A stretch of 64,000 nucleotides of DNA from positions 40,622-104,621 of the forward strand of contig JBBHKE010001584.1 in NCBI GenBank assembly GCA_037447655.1. The letters are read 5' to 3'. Source of the DNA: Zygnema cylindricum (Eukaryota > Streptophyta > Zygnematophyceae > Zygnematales > Zygnemataceae). This document shows, piece by piece, positions 42,301 through 57,300 of the stretch (position 1 is its first letter; each line of letters opens with the position of its first letter). The notes under the pieces were generated by a model that searched no databases, was not told the DNA's origin, and worked only from the letters and a program-made list of their open reading frames with translations. The translations under genes were made by a program, and so were the position numbers.

Positions 42301-45300
42301 CTAGCATACATGACAAAATGTAGATTGCACCACGACCCCAAATGTAACCACCATTATGTTCAATTGTGTATTGTCCATTTGATGACGAAAAGTATGAATG
42401 CACGCAATGAAAGTCATACAATTATTAAGTACCATGATTTGGATAATACTTTTGACAGGTCACAGCAGTTCATAGTGCTTAATTCAGTGTCATTATTTGA
42501 CGGTCGTTTTTCAGTCAGCCGTTTTGAATCAAGTATATAATATAATACATACAGGGAATTGAGTGGATCAGGATGAACCTACAAGGTCCCTAAATTTTCA
42601 AGATTGGTCAAAGATACAGGAAAATTTCCCCCAAACGAGTTGGAATCCAAATTCCTGAAGCAAAAAAAAAAAATATCATATAATCAATGATGTTTGAGTA
42701 TGTCTTTTGGACACACTTCAATACGTTCTATCAATTGCTTCTAGTGTCTAGAAGCTAGCTCCAAGCACTAGAATGCCCTAAGCAACAAGAAAAGAACAAA
42801 AATATAAAAGAGCAACCATAAAGCAAAGATTTTCACAACACCTGACATGGTTTATATCATAAGGTTCACGAATTTTAGTACACTAAATCGTAGGCATTTG
42901 TTGGATTTATAAGTAACAATTTTGGTACTTGCACAAACTGTTAAGATAATCATCTGGCCTTATAAGCTAACAGATACTGGATTGAAAAAGCAAAGCTTAA
43001 AGAAATGCCACAACAAAACAATAATTCACCTAACGGGCCAGAACCTTACAGATAAGTTAAATTTGTGAACTTGGCCAAATAGTCAGGAATGCCGACAACG
43101 ACGTTGTTGACTGTCCCACTAAAGAAATTATTATTTGCATCCCTGCACCATGGTATAATTTTTGTGAGATATGCTTCATTGTGATTTAAATTAATTCATG
43201 TCAAAGAAAATCCACATAAACTTCGTATCCAGTCTGCAACACAGCCCTATACTATTTATTGTGTAAAACCCATGTACTTTCTCAAACTAAATATGTCATT
43301 GTTTGTGCTTATCTAGGAGGAGATCTGTTACTTTGTCGTGACTCCAAAACCTCCCGTGAGAAAAACTTGAAATTAGAATGAAGCATTAGAAAGATCATTG
43401 GCAAGAAAAAGACACGTGATAAAGTTCTGGAAGCAAAATTATATTTCGCGATTTATTTTTCACTGCAAGTTCCTTTCCTCCTACCACTCACTCAACCACC
43501 AGACAATTTTTCCCCTCACACTATCCCTATCCTTGTTGAATTTCTCTGTTTCCCATCTACTTTAGATTTTCCCATAAACTTTGGATTTTCCCCATAAACT
43601 TCAGATTTTTCCTATAATATTTTGATTTTCCCAATAATATCCAAACTTCCAAAAACAAATAAAGTATGGGCTGTGTTCTTTAGTGAAAATATTTAACGAA
43701 TTGCAAAACATAGGTTGCGTGTAATAGCAAAGCCAAAAGAGTACATTACACACGCGTAGAAAAAAAATCGTCACAAACAATATGTACCCATCAGGACTTA
43801 CAAGTATTCGAGGCTTTGTAATCTCGAAAGATCAGGTAATACTCCATTCAAACCATTCAATTGAATCTCCCTAATCAAACGCACATAGAAAGAAAAAGAA
43901 ATCAAAAGTCGTCGCTTAACGGTCTTAACGGTCATTCCAAATCAATGATCATAAGCAATAAAAAATAAACAGATTTTACATCATAAAAGCGTTCACGGTA
44001 ACAATTCTCTGATATCTCGTTCTTACATGTCATTGCCTTTAGTGACAATGGAATCACAATGGCCACTGTTAATATGCTTGCTGTTAAACTGCTTATCTGA
44101 ATAAGAGCATATAAAAGGCATACTCACAAGGTTTTCAAGCTCGTTAAATCCACAACATAATCAATGGAAATGAGAGCATTGGCTGCAAGTTTTCTGCAAA
44201 GTTGAATCACAGAAAAAGAAATATCACAATATATTGGCATTGATTTCCACATCATTCATAGTAATTGCAACAGGCATTGATCAGAAAAAGCTTCCTGCTT
44301 TGAATATAGGTACATTATGCAGTATCCTACAGGTTCATTGCAAAACGATAGCAATTAGACAACAAGCTTTACGCCGAGTCAATACCAAGAGAAGGTCAGT
44401 TTAATTTAATATGCATAATGGTTTCTGTCCATAAGTTTTGCGATGCTTTTCCAAGTTTTTCCTGTTATCATAATTGAAAAGTACACAGCATAGAAATCCA
44501 TGGACAACAGCAATCCTACCATAATATCATAATTTTTATCGCTAAACTTTAACTCTTGTTCAACAGATCAGATCCATTTTGCAAATGAATCGCATTTTTC
44601 TTTGGTGAGTTGCTCTAGCTAAGCATGCAAAGAAGATCAAACAAGGGCATTGTTTAATTTGGCTGGGTCATGTCACAGAAAAAACAACATTGTTGCAGAA
44701 CTTAACACCTTTCATAATCATTGTCTCAATACTCACAAGGTCTTCAGATTTTTCAGCGAGGAAAGATTGGATAAAATTGAAGTTATTTGATTTTCTGATA
44801 AATCCCTGGAATATCCAAATGCCACACCGTCCTAAGATCAACAGAAAAATAGTGAGAAATGGCTATTGTTTTGGGTTGTTTTAGGATTCCAAGATTTTGA
44901 ATCTAAGGTTTAAGGTTCAAGGATGCCAACCCGAAAAAACCAAAATGTGGCATTTCTCATTTTGAGACTTTCTCACTTTGTTTAGACGCGATCACTGCCC
45001 ACCAACTGATTGTGCATCAGACCAAGAAAGTAGACTGGAATTTATTGATCTAATGATAGGGATGATAGAAGAAAATAAAAGCAGAAGTTTTTTACGATAA
45101 TTGTTTGAAGTACAGTCCTGACATCTGGAGAATATAAAGCCAACGATTTGGAATATTCAAATATTTTGTTGGAATGTTTAGCATTGCTTGGTCAAGCGGT
45201 TTATTTTTCCAAGTAAACATCACTGATATCTTTGGCAAATTTTGTTACCTCGGCAACAGTCTTGCTGGATATGGGTCTTGACTAATTTTAAGAAACTAAT

Positions 45301-48300
45301 GCAAAAGAAATGCCATAACATTTTGATGGTCGAATAACCATATAACACGAATTCGACCACCAATAGGTATACTACCAAAGCTTAAGATAAAATTGCCCTC
45401 CAATTTAGCAGCAAACAACGTAAAGCAGTCCAGACAGAGGAGCCCAAAAAGTAAGCTTACATTTCTTCCAATTTTACCAAGTTATTAAACGACGAGCGTA
45501 TAGAACCCGTAAGAGATGCATTCACCAAACTCCTGCAAAAAAACAACAATCCCTACAAGGTTTACATTGGAGATTTATCAATAGACTCGGTTAGCCCAAT
45601 TTCAAAGAAATAGAGATAGTCATGCAGCTATTAAGTTGGAAATGGACTAATTCATCTAACAACATATTTGTGAAGAATTTGACAAAATACAGGTGTTTAA
45701 CTCTTGCCAATATACAAAAATAATTGAGTACCATGGTATCGCCATAACATCTTAACCTTACTGCGACGCCATGACACCCAATGTGTTTTGATGAAAAAGA
45801 GCATTCCCAGTTTTTATGCACCCAGTGTTTCACTTGGAGGTCAACGGATGGTCTTGTTGGTCATTGGCATAACCTTTCGTAGGGTATCAATTATTGTGAT
45901 ACATCAAACTATTTTGAATTGTAGCACATCCTTATGGTATAAGGATTTTAACCAGAGATTATAACATAAGAGATAAATGGCGATACACATCAGTAATAAA
46001 GAAACAAGGTTAATTTTTATTTGGTAATTGCATCGGAGAAAAAAAAAATCTATTCGCCGAAATTCTTCGGCCCAAAGGCAATTTTCAATTTTCCGTTGTG
46101 GACTTCAATTTCCGAGAAATACCCGGAAATCATTTTTTTCCTCTGCGAAACTCTAGATATCGATCGTTTCTTCCCAAAATTTGTGGACGGCAATTTTACA
46201 ACTGCAAAATCCTCAAAATGAGAATTTTTCAAACACAAACCTTTGTATTTTTGGCATGCATGATATCCGTGAACTCTACATTAACCATCGCCCAAAACAT
46301 TATTAAGTTCACTGGTGTCTGATAAGCACGCTGTGTAGCATTAAAATTGATAAAATCCGCTATTGGGCATTCAACTCCAATGTTCAAATAAATACATGAT
46401 TATCCCAATCCACTAAATGCAGTGACTTTGAGAAAGGCACATTGGATGGTCTATGTTTCTCCAGATACACTTCTCTATTCAATAAATGTCTCCATTACCA
46501 ACAATGTTCGATCTTCACAAAGCAATATGACTAACATGTACATTGTAATTTATTGTTAAATTATTTTCTTGACTGTTCGTTAATATCAAAGCTTTAGTTA
46601 AATGCCAAATGCTGAAGTTTTTGAATGACGAAGTTAATTAACTGATAAAAAGTAAATACACCAATAACTTCAAAAAAAATTGGACACGCTGTATGAGAGT
46701 CCAACTGAAAGAGAAATTGGGTTAACTTAGGAAGAGAAAAGCCCAAACTTTCACCATCAATTTTAAGGTGGAGGAAAAGTACTGCCGATCTTTTTCATGC
46801 CGTTTCCCCTAATGTAATTTAATCCAGCTCATCATATCCAATATAGATTGATACAACGATATAACAATTTAAAAAAATTATTGGTTTTTTGTATAAATAA
46901 ACATCAATCTTATGAATATTTGCCAAACACAGGATGAGCATCCAAATCCAAACAAACGAAAATACTAACAAGATATAGTAAGGACCATCAATCTTTGCTA
47001 GCAGGATTGCTGCCCAGCAATGAACAAGCTGGACAAAAGACTTGTGTCAGACCATATCCTCAAGGGCACTCACAACACTTTTAAATTGGAGTAAGCTGAA
47101 ATAATTGCAGGGAACTCGTCGGCGTTTTGTGAAGAAATGCCACGCAAATACCTGTAATCATACCCCATTTATGTGCTCTTAATGAAGTCTATGTCTTTAT
47201 AATTTCGAAGAAAACATAAGTAGACAAAGACGATGTTTAGTAGGACTTCAAAACAGATTGTTAACGACTCATTCAAAACATTTAGTCCAAAAGTTCCAAA
47301 GGCCCTTAATAGCTGGCAATCCACAAGAACACAATTCTTTTCTACATCGAATCTGGTTCAAATTTAAACCAATACCAGCTTAACCATAAAGCAAGTAGCA
47401 CATAATATTAGTTTAGAGCCAGTCAAATTCAATTTGAAATCAAGTGCATTGAGTAAAACTTCATGCAGGTTTGCATTGGAATTTCATTTCACGGATACCG
47501 AATTTGTGTATGCCTCAAAATTTGTATCATTATTTGCAATACTCTTATATTGGAGACGTAGAAAAGGAAGCCAAACAGGAGGTGTATTGCCATTCTCCAA
47601 TGGAAGGATAAAGAGAGGAAGAAAACATACACAAAGGGAAACAAGAGGAAAGGGAGAGAATCTTGTTTCAGTTTTCAAAGTGATGTTTTCATAACCGGAA
47701 AATCCAATTGCATACATTTGACGTCACTTTATTGGGATACAGAATCAAAAGAAGCGACCCTATTGGACCAAAAAAAGTATCGCTAACTAAAGAAAGGAGC
47801 CATAAAGACAAGATAGCACTAATGATTTACAAATATATGAAATACTAAGGGAATTTCGTTTGACACATTTAGTGCATACAAGTCACAAAATTAGAGTGCA
47901 GCGATTTGGCAGGTTTTATGGAGTCTTTTAAAATCCCAATGACACAAAAATGCTTTCACATAAAAAGCTTTTCCAATGCTTCCAACTTTTAACAAATATT
48001 TTTGAAGAGCCAAGTATTTTGGCAGATGGATTTCCTGGCTATCAACTACTCTTCATGATGATGACTACAAAAAAAGAATGTACTGATTGCAGTAAGTTTC
48101 AGACATTATGCTCGCACAACTCTATTGCCAATCCGACATTCCTGTTTCTGTTTAATTTTAGCTTTTTTTTCTTTTCGTGGAAAGGAGGAGCTCATATACT
48201 CACAAGTATTGAATATCAGGAAAATCGCCAAGAATGTCCGATAGAGCTACATTAAAGGGATTATTTTGAAGATTCCTGACAATTTATAGAAATAAATTAT

Positions 48301-51300
48301 CATTTGAAAGTCTTGAAAAGAAAACCACAAAAATTTGAAGAAAATTCTAAAGACTGTACAATTGTAACACAAACCAAAACCAGGTAAACCAGCTAAACAT
48401 GAGACATCCAGCTGATTTTTTATGTCATACCATTGAGTATCATCAGATAAAAGCAAATGACATTAGTCTGCCTCCCAAGTTGGAAACATATTAAAATACT
48501 GACAGTTACCCTTGGCGGTAACACAGTGTAGAACTAATCAGTAAATTATTCAATAGCATTCATTAGTCTCTTCATTTGCACTTCTGAAATATTGCGGGGA
48601 GGGTTTTCAAAACTTGCAACACATATCATAGCTGTTAAAGATTAGAAACAGGTCTAATACAATGCTGTACATTTTAATACAGAATATACAGTTTTTAATC
48701 CCTTTCTTAAACATTTGTAGGACTCACAAGTATACAAGCTTGGTGAAGTTCTTAACGAACGTGGGAGATCCGGTGAAGTTGCATTCTTGCAAATCTCTGC
48801 ATAAAGTTAAAAGCACTTAGCATTCGCATTCACATTCATTAATATCCTCTTTATAACAAGAAAAGATGTGGAAAACTGGAACAGCAATGAGTTTTAGCAT
48901 GTACATTTCCATCAAAACAACCTCGGCAAAATGCATATCCTTACATCTACAGTTCATTGAAGAAAATAAAAACACTTTTGTCATTGTTAGGATTATGTCG
49001 CCTAATAGATGAGGTAGCGGAGATTACAAGTGTTCTAAATTGGCAAGTTTAGAGAGTTCCGGAGGTAGCGTCCCATTGAGTGCCGTCAGCAAATTCCCAT
49101 TTGCATTTGAAAATTGATTAGCACTGACATCCCTGAAAGACGCGTACACCAAAACATTGTGTTCAAATTACTGTGGATCTTCAGCACTTCTCGTCGTAAA
49201 AAAAAAACACACGTCACACGTCACGACACAGGTCACACGTCACGACACACGTCACACGTTTACATCGATAGAAACAACTTGGAGAGCATGGCAAAATCAA
49301 AGCATAAGTTGTAGCAAAAAAGTTGTGGGGCAATTCTTCGCTACATATAAGACAACTGTAGGAATGCATAATAGATCCACAGTATCTCACCTTCCACTCT
49401 ATTTTGTATAGCAAAATTTGTTTTCTCAATTATCTCCCCATATTACTTTGTGTAACTTGATAACCAGATTTTAAAAATACACATTGAATTTGTTCATACT
49501 CTTGGCTTTCAAAACCAAACAAACCTGCATGCTTATAATAGATTTCAGGAATATGACTTTTGGACATTGAATTATAAATACATAAGTTTAAGGAAAATTG
49601 AATAGGAATACAACACTCACAAGTATACTAGTTGTGTCAAGTTTCCGATACTCTCTGGAATTGCACCTTCAAAAAATTGATTGGCAAGAATACTTCAACC
49701 CACCACAAGGAACAACAGTACAAATGAGGGAGAGTACAGAATTGAAAAAAATCAACTCAATGAAGATGCAATAATTGACGTAAACCATTAAAGAAGGGGC
49801 AAAAACACCTTTTCGGATATTTATTGAAAGAACCAAATACAAGGTCAGTAAATTCTAAAGTGAGCTTCAAAAAAAAAAAAAAAATGATAAGAAAACCGTT
49901 TGGCAACAGCATTTCATGGCTGACTGTCTGATTGAAAATTCAAGTTTTTTATGAAGAGCATCTAAATTTTAGTAGCATAAAGTAGGTTCCAAAAAAAAAT
50001 TTATAAAAAAAAAATTTAACACAATTCAGTTACCTTTCCCCGCCCAAATGTGGCCCATTTTTAGACTCAATCTTTGGGTATGAACCTCTTGTCGAATATT
50101 AGGTTTCTTGTTCTTAATCGGATCCTGACGGCTTATGTAATTTTGTATTCGGCGCATTAACCGACAAAACATTCTGGCTAAGCCGGCTTTTAAAAGCATG
50201 AACAAATACTTCGCAAAAACGAACGCTGCGATTTCATAGCTGGCTGTCAGCGGACTTAACTCTCCAAAAAAAAGAAAGTAGCGTGTAAAAAAAGAGTTGT
50301 CGTGTAGCTGTTAGTGTTATCTACACGATGAGACCATAAAAAAAAGTTCAAAAATACGCACTTAATGAACGTATTAAAAAACAAGCTGTACACCATGAAT
50401 CGCTTTTAGTGTTAATGTTTCTTTGGCCGCTCAAAACATCTTTTCTCCGTGCACACTTGTCGGATTGAAAATCTGACGGTTCGGATTGAAAGATAAGGTT
50501 ATCACCGTCCGATTGGTGATCTTCAATCATAAATGGGACACATGTGTATGGAGAAAAGATGCTTTAAGCGGCTAAAAAAACGTTAACACTATAAGCGATT
50601 CACGGTGTAGATTCAAAGTCAAAAGCTTAGGTCGCTCCTAAAACTGTTTACTTGTAGCCGAAACTGCAAAAATCCGTAAACCGTTGTGATGTACGGAAGA
50701 GCCAGAGCAACATTGTTTTTTACTTTTAAAGTACGACAATCAGTACACTTGTCCGACTCTTCGTACGAAGTGAATAGTTCGTACTGTAAGGAACTTTACG
50801 ATAATTGTTACTTCACGAAAAAAAAATTGCTATAAGGATGGGTCCAAATTTGCAATTTGGTAATTTTTCTTTTTGGCATTTTCGACGGACACCGGACTTT
50901 GGTACTGTTGAACTCGCAATGTATTTTAGCTAATTTCTTGACATTCAAAAGGATACAAACAGGTGTAGAATATTAAGTGTTGGAAGGCTCGAAAAGATTC
51001 AAAAAGCTATGTGCCATACTATTTACAACATAAACAACAAGGAAGTTTCAGCCTTGCCTGTTTTCTAATCATCAAAACCCTAATTATCCTTTCACTATCA
51101 ACATAAACTACTCCATTTTTCCGTGTTTTAAGGGTCACGTCTCGAACATAACTTTGTTTACAAAAAACAATTTGGCACGAAAAGATTTTTGACGCGTGGC
51201 TGTAGGTCACATGTGACAAGAATAGCATTTTCTCCGCAAATGTAAACGTCACAAACCATACCGTGGCGAATTCTGTACGGATCTCGGTGATTGACGAATG

Positions 51301-54300
51301 TACACCGTGTATCGCTATTAGGGTTAATAGTTTTTCGCCGCTTAAAACATATTTTACCCGTACATACTTGTCCAATTTTTAATTTCAGACAACCAATAGG
51401 AAGCTGATAATCTTGCCTTTCAACCGCAACCGTTAGATCCACAATCCGGCAAGTGTGTACGGAGAAAAGATGTTTTAAGCGGCGAAAAAAACATTAACAT
51501 TAATAGCGATACACGGTGTAGTGCTAAAATGTGGGTGTGCAACACAAAAGGCATCCATCTTAATTGACTATGTAAATACACCTCAATTTTTTTACTTCTT
51601 GAAGTGGAAACAAGAAAGTGTAAAGTGCACATGCTTGTCCTTGAGTACAACATTGTTTGCTATAATTTAGAAAGTGTTGTACTAAAATCAATATAACACC
51701 TCAACAATGCAAGTATGTATAGAAAAATACGCCCAAGGAATACGCAATAATGAACAAATTTTCTTTGTCAAAAAAAGACTCACCTCAAGAAATAGCAAAA
51801 ATATATCTTTGAAAAAATTATCGCAAACAATTACGTTTTGGAGGGAAAGTGATGAAAAAAGGTTTACAGTACACATACAGAATCTTCAATTTCGTTAAGT
51901 TTCCAATAGTTGATGGTATTTGACCATGTAAACCTCCATCATTCAAAATTCTGCAAAAATCAATTTCTCATATGTTATGACGCCACATTAAACACAATCA
52001 TTGTTTGACTACGAAGTGGGAAATTATCCTTCCTATTTTGAAAGCATAGGTTACTATGATATTGGTATGAAAAGTGCAACAGGTGGCGAAATCGTTGTTG
52101 TGAAAGCAACAAATAGTTTACATCAGAATGTAGACACCTATATCTTGAAACCACATTTATTTCAGAAGCTAATTATTGTAAGAAAGGATCGTTCTCGTTG
52201 ATCTTAGATGACCTCGTAAAATTAAATTATGAACATAAACATAAATGACGGTTGATCTGCTATGGAGGGTGTTAACCTTATGTTTCGACTCTTGCTAAAA
52301 AACATTCCCCTGCAACAATGCAATAGCACACATGAAAGTCATGCATGTAATGCAACATTTTTAGCGTTGTTCATTCAATTCAAACAAATGAACAAGCACG
52401 TTTCAATAACAAAGACTTAAATTGAGGATAAAACAGGATTCGGGGAAGAAACTCATATTGAAAGGCAATTCATAGAGAAGAGCAGGAAAATGACCTACAA
52501 TGTTTGCAAATACTTGAGGTTAGAAACACTATCAGAAAGGGTGCCGTTGTATTTATTTCCATATTCATCAACATGAATCTCAGTCGAGTTGTAAGTAGCA
52601 AGTGCAAGTGTTGATCCATTTGGATACAACACATCTCCTGGTGTAATAATTCTGCAAAAGATGTGAATCAACACCACTTGAGTAATCATAAATCGGAAAT
52701 AGGAAACCGTCACACTAGAGCACAAGGATTTTTGAAGCTACCATGTCACAAACTTGTTATCAAAAGATGTTTAATGACGAAGAAGAAAGCTACCTGCAGA
52801 CTAGGATGCCAGGTCAATTATATGCAAAGTGAATTTGCCGCTGAAAGTCAGCTTTAACGGAGCAAAAATGTGTTATATTTCAAATCAAAGTTCATACTTA
52901 CATATTAATTCCGCAGAGACATTAAGCCTGAATGACTCAAGTTAGGGCAAAAATGAGCAAAACCAAGCTGACATATCGAAGAACCTCACGGATTACAACA
53001 TTATGTTGCCAAACAAGTTTTTTTTGAGTGGACATAAAAATTTAAACTTCAAACAATAGGAAATTAGCGACTGTTTTAAGAATAAACAAAAAACTCCAAA
53101 CACTTATACGTTTCTATGCCTTTAAAAGGGCATAGCCTTCAACTTTAACAGCCAATGGCGCGAGCTTCACCTCAAACTGTACATAACGGCCAGATTTTAA
53201 CAGAATCACGAACTTCACAAGTCGGATATGAAAACAAAACAGGACGAATACTGTGATTAAAATGGTAAAATATGATAATTGCAGAAAATAATGGATGCTA
53301 AATAAGTTGTATATGTTATTCATTCAAATGTAGCATCTTTGAGTTTTTTCCAAATATAACAGCAATTAAGCATTTGTCACAGTAATAGCTTTGATTAAAA
53401 TTTCAAAAGGTTTCCGGAAACTACATAATTGCAGGCCATATTTTTTCATCTAGCCATTTATGAGATTCCTGTCTTTTTTTAACCATTGCTATGAGTTGCA
53501 TGCCATCGTTATTCCTTAAAAAAAAAAAACTGAAATGTAAAATATGGCATTTTTCATGTGGTAATTTTTGCACTTGTTACAATGCTGACCTACATGATTC
53601 TCTACAACTTAGGCAATGGATAGATGTAAGTACAACTACCCAACTCTATAAAATATTCAATGAAAAAGAGAGCGATACATATATTTGGCAAACGTGCATT
53701 GGCCATGCTTGCTAAAGCTAAAAACATAGAGCTTCCTAACACATGTAAATCAAAGCTGATTTGGTGGCTTATCATCAGAAGTAAAGTGTCATCATACATG
53801 AAATTCACTCAGATAAATGCGTTGTAAAACAGAATTTGATTGTGCACAGATCTTTGACAACCTTAAGTGCCTCAAAAACTTACAATGAAGTTACATTTCC
53901 CGAAGCATCGCACTTTAAGCCTAGCCAATTTGCACAGTCATTTGTCTTATTCCAAGATCTAAATAAAGTAGGGTCCAAGGAGTTCAACGCCGTACGAATG
54001 TTGATCAAAGAATCTGAATAAAACAACATAAAATAGCGTCAATAACTTAGACGAGGAAATCACCTTTTAGGTAGTAGAACACATTATCTAAAACCCACCA
54101 CCAGAAGACAAATCATATAAAAGCAAGCCAACAAAGAGTCTTAAACAATTGGAGAGAGACAAACTGGTATGGTGTACGTTTAACAATGGCTAAAACAATA
54201 TGCACAACCAGTTATATATATGAGCAGTTCCAAGCTAGAACTCATCCTTGTTTTGTTCAAACTGTTGAGTATGTTTACTTTGCTTTGATCCAAATCTCGG

Positions 54301-57300
54301 TGGACAAATAAATGATCAACTTCATTAAACTACCCATGTAGCTTCACATTTTCGTGCATTAACATTCAACACTAACTCTACCAGATCGGGCGACTATTGC
54401 ACAAAATTTTCTCCAAAGAACTTTTAATACATGAAACTGATATTTCTAAACAGTAAATATATATTATATCTTGGAGGTCAAAATATTTTTTCAAATTTGA
54501 AGGGAATTCCTATGCCATAAACTTAAAATACCCAAACCGGGAGCAATAGTGTTTTTTTATTTTGTCTGGAAATATTTATTTAAAGTTGTTATGCAACTAA
54601 AATATAAATAACAACCGATTACACCAACTATAGTGTTTCAACAGAAATTTTATTATTATTAGTGCATTATTTTTTCAGCTTCGACATTGCGGGTATCATT
54701 TTAACCATCTCTTTTAAGAGATTACCATTTCCAGATCAACATATTTACCATGCAAAATAGGCATAAAAAGCTTTCCATTGACATTGTCTATGCTTTGTTA
54801 AAAAAAAGGATGATGATATCTAGTTTGGCTGGATGCAAGTGTAGCTTTTGGCCAATCATTTTGACCGATTGGGAGGAAATCCCCCACAGCCACAGTCAGG
54901 TAGATCTACTGCAGGTAATTACAAGGTAAATCACCAGGTAGATCGCAAAGGTAAAAATAGGAATGAAGAGAGGTAAAAGAGGTAGAATCGCATAAGAATA
55001 GGATAGACAAGATAGTTGTGGTTTGAATTTGTAATGAAGAACTAGTCAAGGGGCACTTAACAAAAGTTAAGGCGAGCCCGCGAAGATATTATAATAAAGT
55101 CCGACACTTGTAACCCCTAATCCCAAACGAAAGCTGAGTTTTAACTACTTTTTTGTTCTAACTGTACACTGATTTGTAATTATGTGATGTTCACTATAAA
55201 GTCTACACCCTTATATTTTCACTATGCTTAGTGCTTTACAAAGTGTTACTTCTGAAAGTGTGTTTTAAAAGCCGGAACAAAAGCGGAACAGGCAGGCAGG
55301 TCGTTGGTATGGTACTCCCAATTTCGATAGCGCCCTGAGTAAATATTGTTCTTAGGTCAAATATCTCATTTGCCAATATATCGTTGAAGTTTCAGGCATC
55401 ATAATGCGCCTCTAATAGTACATCTCCGCGAACATAGGTATCAAACAAAATCGTACTTTCAAACACTCCCTCGAGTTCAATGGGGTACTAGTTGTACTAA
55501 GTATGTCTACCCCGATATTGAACGACAACCTTGTGCTAACTCAATACCCCCCTTCACACGGAGAACAGTCAATCCATCCGCAATCCCAATGGCTTTGATA
55601 CCATGTTAGTTTGCCTCCCCGTGAAGGGAGTTACTGAATTGGCACGAGGTTGTCACTCAATATCGGGGTAGAATGTGGTCCGTCCACGCTCGAAATGCAC
55701 TCAAATAAATGAGTACGGACCAGCCGGACCCAGTATCGGATTAGTGGCGCAGTAGTTGGCGCATTGGCAGCTAAAGTCAAAGGTCCCAGATTCGAGCCCT
55801 GGCCGGCTCAATTTTCCCAAGTGTGGGACCAATTTTCCCATGTTGAATCCTGGATTTTGCAGAATTCTAATAGTTGGTCGTAAAATGGTGTTTTTTCCTC
55901 CTAGGGTTCTACGGGCTATCTAATGGACCTTCCAAACAAATCTTTTTTTGTTGCAATTGCAAAAAAAAATTAGAACGCTTTTGCAAGGAGATATCTAATA
56001 TTTTGAACCAACAAAACTATAACTTTTCCTACATGCAACTTTTGACAACACAACAACATAGAAATGGGTCTTAAAGGTGTGCATTTTCGGCATGGCTTTA
56101 TTTGATTTTTCATTCGATTGATGAATAAATTATTTTATGTCATCCTACTGAGTAAAAATGGAGTGAGAAGTTGCTTAACATTCCGCCTGAAGAGTACAAA
56201 ACACATATTTTTTTGGACATAGGGTTCATACAACAACGTAAACTAAAAACCATTTAATGAAAGACGTTGGCTTCCCGTTAGGGTCATCATCACTTACAGC
56301 CAATCCGAACAAATTCCAAAAAATTCTCAGAGGTACTCATTCACTTATATCTCTTACAGTGATTTTCGTTTACATGGTCCCTGACTATATGTGTCATTGC
56401 ATTTCGCAAGGGTTTCACAATGACATTGTGAAAATTGAATGAAATGAAAAGCGAGGCCTTTCTACACGACTTTTTATTAAAACAATTTCTAGGCATTCTG
56501 AAGAAATATACTCATTTACACTTTTTGGAGGGTCTATTTCAACTTAACTTTGAGGGCTACATCTGAAAAACCTACAATAAGAGACAATCCCTCTCAAAAA
56601 CCTTAGGATAGAACAAAATCACCATTTCAAATCGTAATTTTAACTAACTACACCGCGCATCGTTATTAGTGTCAAGGTTTAAATAGTGTAGAAGTAAATT
56701 TACCGTAATTGATGGTAATTAAGAATTTGATTTTTTTTTTAAAAAGGTGTATTCTAATTTCGGCGTTAATGCTAATTTGGAACAGCAAAAATGGAAAATT
56801 TTCTGTACGATTATACACATTATTATATGTATCCGTACAAAATATTAGAAATCGTACTCCGTCGTGAAATTTAAATATCCGTACATGTCAGACTAATTTA
56901 CGTGTCAGACCAATCCCGTTTTTTGAGCGCACGTTCCTATGCGTGCGCGTCTGATTTAATTCATTTTTTGTAAAATTTTCACTTGAAAGGTACATTTATG
57001 TACGGTCTGACATCGACCGTACACCATACTATTTAGATATTACTGTACTTTCGTTCTTTACGCTATTTTGTACGGTACCTTAATTAACGTCAAGGAAAAA
57101 TTAAAATCATGTATCCTATTTGGGGAAAAAAATCAAAATTTTAAGAACCCAAATTAGAGTTGTTGACACTAATAACGATTCGCGGTGTAGAATACTCAGC
57201 ATTAAGATCACAAAGTATATCAAGCAAACACGTTTGGAACACGTACATATAAAATCACTATAGCTTGTGTTCACCGATCCAACACACATTGGGAAACAAA

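Larger units (their letters stand above)
33447..51950 (-). other. LRR domain of the kinase-less receptor (24 single-LRR exons plus a 48-codon exon)
   Basis: Exons of 66-105 nt each encode one repeat, split by phase-2 introns in the last Leu codon. Examples are LDLHDNSLTGEIPDNIGEL (40651-40580), LDLSGNNLGGVIPREISKF (36814-36740) and LILSGCGLGGELPADISSL (36455-36384). The FSCAQCGLEGP repeat (41767-41696) keeps the Cys pair seen in the plus-strand gene. Exons between 44805 and 39103 are very close to their plus-strand partners. Those from 37064 onward are much more diverged. Confidence 0.87.

Noticed and set aside
46021-47717. ORFs in the intron between exons 47074 and 45532 as extra genes or LRR exons
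   Set aside because: No LRR pattern, no matching splice phases and no counterpart; consistent with intron sequence.
55738-55811. A functional tRNA gene
   Set aside because: The acceptor stem does not pair, the T-arm has a mismatch and the base before the anticodon is not T.
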